The notes beneath the pieces were generated by a model that did no database searches, had not been told where the DNA came from, and saw only the letters and a list, made by a program, of their open reading frames with translations. The position numbers were made by a program, and so were the translations under genes. From Synergistota bacterium (GTDB lineage: Bacteria > Synergistota > Synergistia > Synergistales > Synergistaceae): a stretch of DNA of 56,169 nucleotides. Location of the stretch: contig JAEXGR010000006.1 of the NCBI GenBank assembly GCA_023450745.1, forward strand, positions 1-56,169. Reading direction: 5' to 3'. Positions within the stretch are counted from its first letter, which is position 1. The number at the start of each line of letters is the position of its first letter. Shown here in pieces: positions 52,501-56,169 of the stretch.

Positions 52501-54036
52501 TTAGATGTTCCTTATACTTCGCAGCCCCTCGAACAGTTCCTTCATCGGTCCCGCCAGCAGCCGCTGGCGCTCCGCGAAGACCTTTTCGTAGACGGCGGCG
52601 TTTCGCGCGTCGGGCTCGAAGCGGCCGCGGAAGGTGATCCATTCGCGCATCGTCTCCTTGATATTCTCGATGTCGCCGACGGCGTAGGCCGCCACCGCGA
52701 CGTCGGCCATCAGGCCGCCCTCGCTTCTTGTGGGGATGTTGTAGGCGCCGCCGAGGATGTCGGCCTTTATCTGCGTCCACAACGGGCTCTTGCTGCCGCC
52801 CTCTGTGCCGATGATCTCGTTCAGGGGGATGCCGCACTCACGGTAGATCTTTATCATCTGGGCATATTCAAAGGCGATCGCTTCCAGGATCGAGCGCCAC
52901 ATCGCGGCGCGGTCGCTTGCGCCGAAGAGTCCCAGAAAGGCCCCGCAGGCTCCGGGCATGTCAGGGCCGGCCCCCTGCAGGTAGGGATAGAAGAGAAGGC
53001 CGCGCGAACCGGCTGGTATCTCGGCGGCGAGGGTGTCCATCTCCGCGTAGAACATCTGGTCTCCCGCGCGGTTGGCGACGCTGTCACGGAACCAGCGCAG
53101 CGAAAGGCCCCCGGCGCGGATCATGCTCCAGTAGAAATAGGAGTCCTCCAGCGTGCCGGCGGCAAACATCATGCCGGGCGCCGCCGTGATGCGGCTGTCC
53201 GCCTCCGAGACGGCGACGGCGAAGATCGAGGCCGTCCCCGCCACGTCGGTGGCGAGCCCCGGTTCCAGCAGTCCCGAGGCGAGCGCCGACTGCATCGTGT
53301 CGCCTGCGCCGGCGGCGATGGGGATGCCGGATGGCAGCCCCATCTTCTCAGCCTCCTCGGGGCAGAGGAAGCCGACGATATCCCACGGCTTGACGATTCG
53401 CGGCAATATCTCCATCGGAATGCCGAGCGCCTTCATCTGCCGTTTGGACCAATTGCGCTCTCTGGCGTCGTAGCCGATCAGCCAACCGGACATCGTCGCC
53501 CAATCCAGGAACGCCTCCCGCGCCGTCAGCCCGGCGAGCGTGCCTAAGACGAAGGGGCCGTTGTTCACGACCTTCACGGCGTTGTCGCGGAAGCCCGTAT
53601 ATTTGTTGAGGAACCAGCGCAGGATCATCGGCGGCATGAACTCGTCGACGATGGCGTTGCCGCTCTCCTCGACCCATACCGGCTTGACGTTCTCGCGCAC
53701 CCATTTCGCTTCGCCGCTCGCGCGGTTGTCGAGGTATGGGACGAAGGGCGTCACCGGCTGCCAGTTCTCGTCGATGCCGACGATGCCGCAGATGATGCCG
53801 CTCGCCGAGATCGCGCGGACCTCGGCGGGATTGACGCCTGATTTGGCGAGGCACTCGCGCACTCCCTCGCGGACATTGCTGACGAAACAGTTGGCGTCCA
53901 TCTCCGCCCATCCCGGACGCGGGTAAGAGATCTTATTCTCCCGGTAAGCCTCGGCGACGCGCGTGGAATCTATGCTGTAAAGCGCCGTCTTGGTCCCCAT
54001 TGTGCCGCAGTCGAACGCGATGTAATATTTCCCCAT
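52501..54036 (-). CDS. FGGY-family carbohydrate kinase (xylulokinase-like)
   Basis: A 511-residue ASKHA kinase. YYIAFDCGTMGTKTALYSID near residue 4 is the phosphate-1 loop (the usual DxG-T-s-x-K). Further signatures are YPRPGWAEMDANCFVSNV near 39, ISASGIICGIVGIDENWQ near 78, PYLDNRASGEAKWV near 100, GLPSGIPIAAGAGDTMQSAL near 235 (catalytic Asp), DVAGTASIFAVAV near 262, and IIGTEGGSKSPLWTQIKADIL near 408 (ATP-site GGGSKS-like). It phosphorylates a sugar or polyol; the sugar cannot be assigned from sequence. It starts 4 bp after the C45 hydrolase stop, so both are one unit. GAGGA lies 9 nt upstream of its ATG. Confidence 0.85.
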   Translation of the reverse strand: MGKYYIAFDCGTMGTKTALYSIDSTRVAEAYRENKISYPRPGWAEMDANCFVSNVREGVRECLAKSGVNPAEVRAISASGIICGIVGIDENWQPVTPFVPYLDNRASGEAKWVRENVKPVWVEESGNAIVDEFMPPMILRWFLNKYTGFRDNAVKVVNNGPFVLGTLAGLTAREAFLDWATMSGWLIGYDARERNWSKRQMKALGIPMEILPRIVKPWDIVGFLCPEEAEKMGLPSGIPIAAGAGDTMQSALASGLLEPGLATDVAGTASIFAVAVSEADSRITAAPGMMFAAGTLEDSYFYWSMIRAGGLSLRWFRDSVANRAGDQMFYAEMDTLAAEIPAGSRGLLFYPYLQGAGPDMPGACGAFLGLFGASDRAAMWRSILEAIAFEYAQMIKIYRECGIPLNEIIGTEGGSKSPLWTQIKADILGGAYNIPTRSEGGLMADVAVAAYAVGDIENIKETMREWITFRGRFEPDARNAAVYEKVFAERQRLLAGPMKELFEGLRSIRNI

Positions 54037-54040
54037 CGGG

Positions 54041-55141
54041 CTAATCCTCGCGCGGCTGGAGAATTTCTTTCATGTCGATCTGCGTCCATTCCTGCTTATC
54101 GGGTATCTTGAACCACAGCTCATACCTCTCGGGTACCACGACCATCTGGTATAGCGTGAGATCGGTCGTCGCTCCCAGCTCCTCTATCTTGGAGTCCATG
54201 ATGTCCATCATTACCTTATCGTTGATCGTGCCCTTGAAATGCTTGGCGAGGGTGAGTAGGTTCTGGCGGCGCGTGCGCGTCATCCAGTAGGTCTTGTCAT
54301 CGGGGCGGGGGAGCCCCCAGGAAAATTCCGTGAAATGATTCGTCAATACGGTGAGCCCCGGGCGCGAATGCGATTCGCGGCGTTTCACCTCGAAAACGGG
54401 CCATTCAAAACAGCGGGCCGTCTGTCCGTCGGCCACGCCGACGATATAGGCGAAATTGGCCTTCGTCGTCTGGAAATGGCTCTCGATCTCGTCGAGCGTC
54501 GAACAGTCCAGAAGGAAGCCGAACAGCTCGGTGACCGCCGGGACGCGGCTGTCATACCAGAGCGCGCCGCCAGAGGGCATCCCGTTGTTGAGTTCGAGGA
54601 ATATCCCTTTCTCATTCATCCCGTTGACGACATATATCTCGCCCGCGTAGCCGAGCGTGGCCACCGCCAGCGAACCGTCGCCGGGGTGGAAACAGGCGAG
54701 GACGATGTCGTCGTCAAAATCTTTGAACCAGGGGAGGTAATCGTAATTTCTTCCGTAGACGAGAGGCCCTTCCGCGTAGTCGCCCCACACGGCGATGCCG
54801 GAACACTGCTGCGGCATGAGAGCCATCGCGGCGATTACTTCAAAGGCGTTGACGAGCTTCAGCTCTTCAAGCGAAAGGCCGGAGCTCTCGCTCATGCCCC
54901 GCAGGATCTCTTTGAACTTATAGGGATAGTTCGTGAAGAACTTTTCCGCCTGAAGCTTGATGCCCTGCGGCTCCTCCGCCTGGGCCAGAATGCGGCCGCA
55001 TATGGCCCTTTCATATATGTCGCGGAGCTCCGCCGACATCAGCGCGCCGTATTGGCGTCCCATCTCGCGCCATGTGCCGCGCAGATCGATAATGCTAAGC
55101 TTGCCGTTCTTTATCTTCGAACCTTTTTCAAAAGTTTCCAT
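54041..55141 (-). CDS. C45-type Ntn hydrolase (acyl-CoA:6-aminopenicillanic acid acyltransferase family)
   Basis: A 366-residue protein with the AAT/C45 form: IIDLRGTWREMGRQYGAL near residue 17, LVNAFEVIAAMALMPQQCSGIAVWGDYAEG near 97-126 (shown in parts: NAFEVIAAM and QQCSGIAVWG), where the Cys would become the N-terminal nucleophile after self-cleavage, VYGRNYDYLPWF near 130, and GEIYVVNGMNEKGIFLELNNG near 168. LTNHFTEFSW lies near 280. Such enzymes cleave or swap acyl groups on small amides. The natural substrate is unknown. It leads the pair with the FGGY kinase, which suggests both act on one catabolic compound, perhaps an acylated sugar or amide; that is inference. GGGAGG precedes ATG 55141 by 7 nt. 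Confidence 0.82.
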   Translation of the reverse strand: METFEKGSKIKNGKLSIIDLRGTWREMGRQYGALMSAELRDIYERAICGRILAQAEEPQGIKLQAEKFFTNYPYKFKEILRGMSESSGLSLEELKLVNAFEVIAAMALMPQQCSGIAVWGDYAEGPLVYGRNYDYLPWFKDFDDDIVLACFHPGDGSLAVATLGYAGEIYVVNGMNEKGIFLELNNGMPSGGALWYDSRVPAVTELFGFLLDCSTLDEIESHFQTTKANFAYIVGVADGQTARCFEWPVFEVKRRESHSRPGLTVLTNHFTEFSWGLPRPDDKTYWMTRTRRQNLLTLAKHFKGTINDKVMMDIMDSKIEELGATTDLTLYQMVVVPERYELWFKIPDKQEWTQIDMKEILQPRED

Positions 55142-55350
55142 AAGTCAGCCTCCCATCGTTGCCTCTCATGCTATATTATACACTGGTAGAGTTCTAAGGG
55201 AACCGCTGATTCAGTGGGCGTCCGGCGCGCGCTAAAATATTTGCTGCGGAAAAGGCAGATTTTTTCTTTGCCTGCCGCGCGCGGCACGGATATGCGTCTC
55301 CTCAGTGGTGTCCATATCTATTAATTATCACATCAACGAGGTGTTTTTTG

Positions 55351-56040
55351 ATGATCGAAAGCCTTGCGCCCGAGGAAATAAAAAAATATATCGACGAAAA
55401 CGAGGCCAGGCTGCGGCAGTATGTATCGCTGCTGATAAAGGCCAACGAACTGGCGCGGCTCACGGGGCCCTCCGACGAAGGGACGCTCTGGAACGGGCAC
55501 ATCATCGACTGCGCCTTCGCGCTGCCGCTGCTGCCCGCGGGCGGCAGCGTGATCGACGTCGGCACGGGAGGCGGCCTTCCCGGCCTCGTCTGGGCGATAT
55601 GCCGCCCCGGACTGCATGTGACTTTGCTCGACAGCATCACGCGCAAATGCGTCCAGGTGGAGCGGATCGCGGAGCTGATGGGGCTCTCAAACGTAACCGT
55701 CGTCTGTTCGCGCTCGGAGGACTACGCGAAAAAGAATTTGGAAAAGTTCGACGCGGCGGCGGCGCGCGCCGTCTGCGCCGCCGGCATCCTGGCGGAATAC
55801 CTGGCACCCTTTGTAAAGGCAAAGGGACGGCTCATCGCCTTCAAAGGGCCGAAGGCGCGCGAAGAGCTGGCGGCCGTGGGCAATAAATGGAAGAACCTCG
55901 GACTTTCGCAGCCGCGCCTCGTGCCATATGAGCTGGGCGATATGAACCACTGCTTCGCGGTGTGGGATAAGGTCGGCCCGCTCCCCAAAGGAATGCCCCG
56001 AAGGCCGGGGATGGCCGAGAAGTTTCCCTGGTACAGGTAA
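55351..56040 (+). CDS. rsmG: 16S rRNA (guanine(527)-N7)-methyltransferase
   Basis: A 229-residue SAM-dependent methyltransferase of the GidB/RsmG family. LIKANELARLTGPSDEGTLWNGHIIDCAFAL near 26-56 (family 'ykkwNktfNLta..d..ew...Hi.DSl' form), then GSVIDVGTGGGLPGLVWAIC near 66 (SAM motif I), VTLLDSITRKCVQVERIAELMGL near 90, and VKAKGRLIAFKGPKAREEL near 155. It modifies G527 of 16S rRNA. ATG 55351 has AGGTG 6-7 nt before it. Its TAA stop is also the first three bases of stem-loop repeat copy B. Confidence 0.94.
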   Translation: MIESLAPEEIKKYIDENEARLRQYVSLLIKANELARLTGPSDEGTLWNGHIIDCAFALPLLPAGGSVIDVGTGGGLPGLVWAICRPGLHVTLLDSITRKCVQVERIAELMGLSNVTVVCSRSEDYAKKNLEKFDAAAARAVCAAGILAEYLAPFVKAKGRLIAFKGPKAREELAAVGNKWKNLGLSQPRLVPYELGDMNHCFAVWDKVGPLPKGMPRRPGMAEKFPWYR

Positions 56041-56166
56041 ATCGGCGTTTATAAGCACGATTTGCGTCATAAAATGGGGACCCCGAATCCTCGCCGTATA
56101 CAGATACGGCTCCGGTATCGGAGCCCCCATTTTATTTAGCAACTCGCACTTCTAAACGCCGATTTA
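56038..56166 (+). repeat. Nested stem-loop repeat, copy B
   Basis: Outer stem TAAATCGGCGTTTA (56038-56051) pairs perfectly with 56153-56166. The middle 18-nt arms 56069-56086 and 56118-56135 pair at 16 of 18 positions. The inner hairpin is GCCGTAT (56093-56099) with ATACGGC (56104-56110) around ACAG. The unpaired segments (ATCCTC; TCCGGTA; TAAGCAC..TGCGTCAT; TTTAGC..GCACTTC) match copy A at 11521-11667, while stem sequences differ with pairing kept. Its left end coincides with the rsmG stop codon. Confidence 0.88.
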
Positions 56167-56169
56167 CGC

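Overview
The window looks like a chromosomal segment from an anaerobic, amino-acid-fermenting, Gram-negative-type bacterium. The best guess is the phylum Synergistota (Cloacibacillus/Synergistes-like). That is an inference from the gene mix, not a search: indolepyruvate:ferredoxin oxidoreductase with an aryl-CoA ligase, phosphate butyryltransferase and butyrate kinase, a Na+-pump decarboxylase beta subunit, a remB-like gene next to gyrB, an RND pump and an O-antigen-type glycan locus. The host background is GC-rich. The middle of the window (about 19.7-35 kb) is visibly AT-rich and carries decayed insertion sequences.

Layout. 1-16.6 kb is metabolic and transport backbone. It holds the 5' end of an RND pump; an iorA-iorB-paaK operon on the minus strand with a strong promoter and an attenuator-like hairpin in its leader; a MATE exporter; ptb-buk; an unreported-looking 32-residue membrane peptide; an HdeD/DUF308 protein; an Asp/Glu racemase-family protein; a thioredoxin-like lipoprotein/periplasmic reductase with CcdA; three co-directional transporters (EamA-MFS-EamA); and an orphan decarboxylase beta subunit. 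Between ccdA and the first EamA gene lie two non-coding elements: a nested stem-loop repeat whose second copy closes the window at 56.1 kb, and a 484-bp MITE-like element with long imperfect terminal inverted repeats.

16.9-44.3 kb is a surface-polysaccharide locus made of two convergent halves. The plus-strand half has wzz, a membrane nucleotide-sugar dehydratase, an initiating sugar transferase, epimerase, two GT4 enzymes, a TviB/TviC-like UDP-sugar uronate pair, a TupA-like ATP-grasp protein, an unrecognised probable transferase, an EpsG/Wzy-like polymerase, a dead IS256-family element, a GT2 enzyme and a Wzx flippase. The minus-strand half is one tight operon: rfbBACD (dTDP-L-rhamnose), rfbFGH (CDP-4-keto-3,6-dideoxyglucose), a thiamine-diphosphate enzyme and a short-chain NAD(P) oxidoreductase. 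Together they suggest a CDP-activated branched 3,6-dideoxyhexose of the yersiniose type. This is the most interesting biochemical prediction here.

44.6-56.2 kb returns to housekeeping genes: an ElyC/YdcF-like protein, gyrB, a remB-like gene, an LpxB-related GT-B protein, a class V aminotransferase, rpsU-yqeY, mtaB, an FGGY sugar kinase paired with a C45-family Ntn hydrolase, and rsmG. I saw no tRNA, rRNA or CRISPR array. Start codons were chosen by Shine-Dalgarno position and family N-termini, so several differ from the longest possible reading frame.
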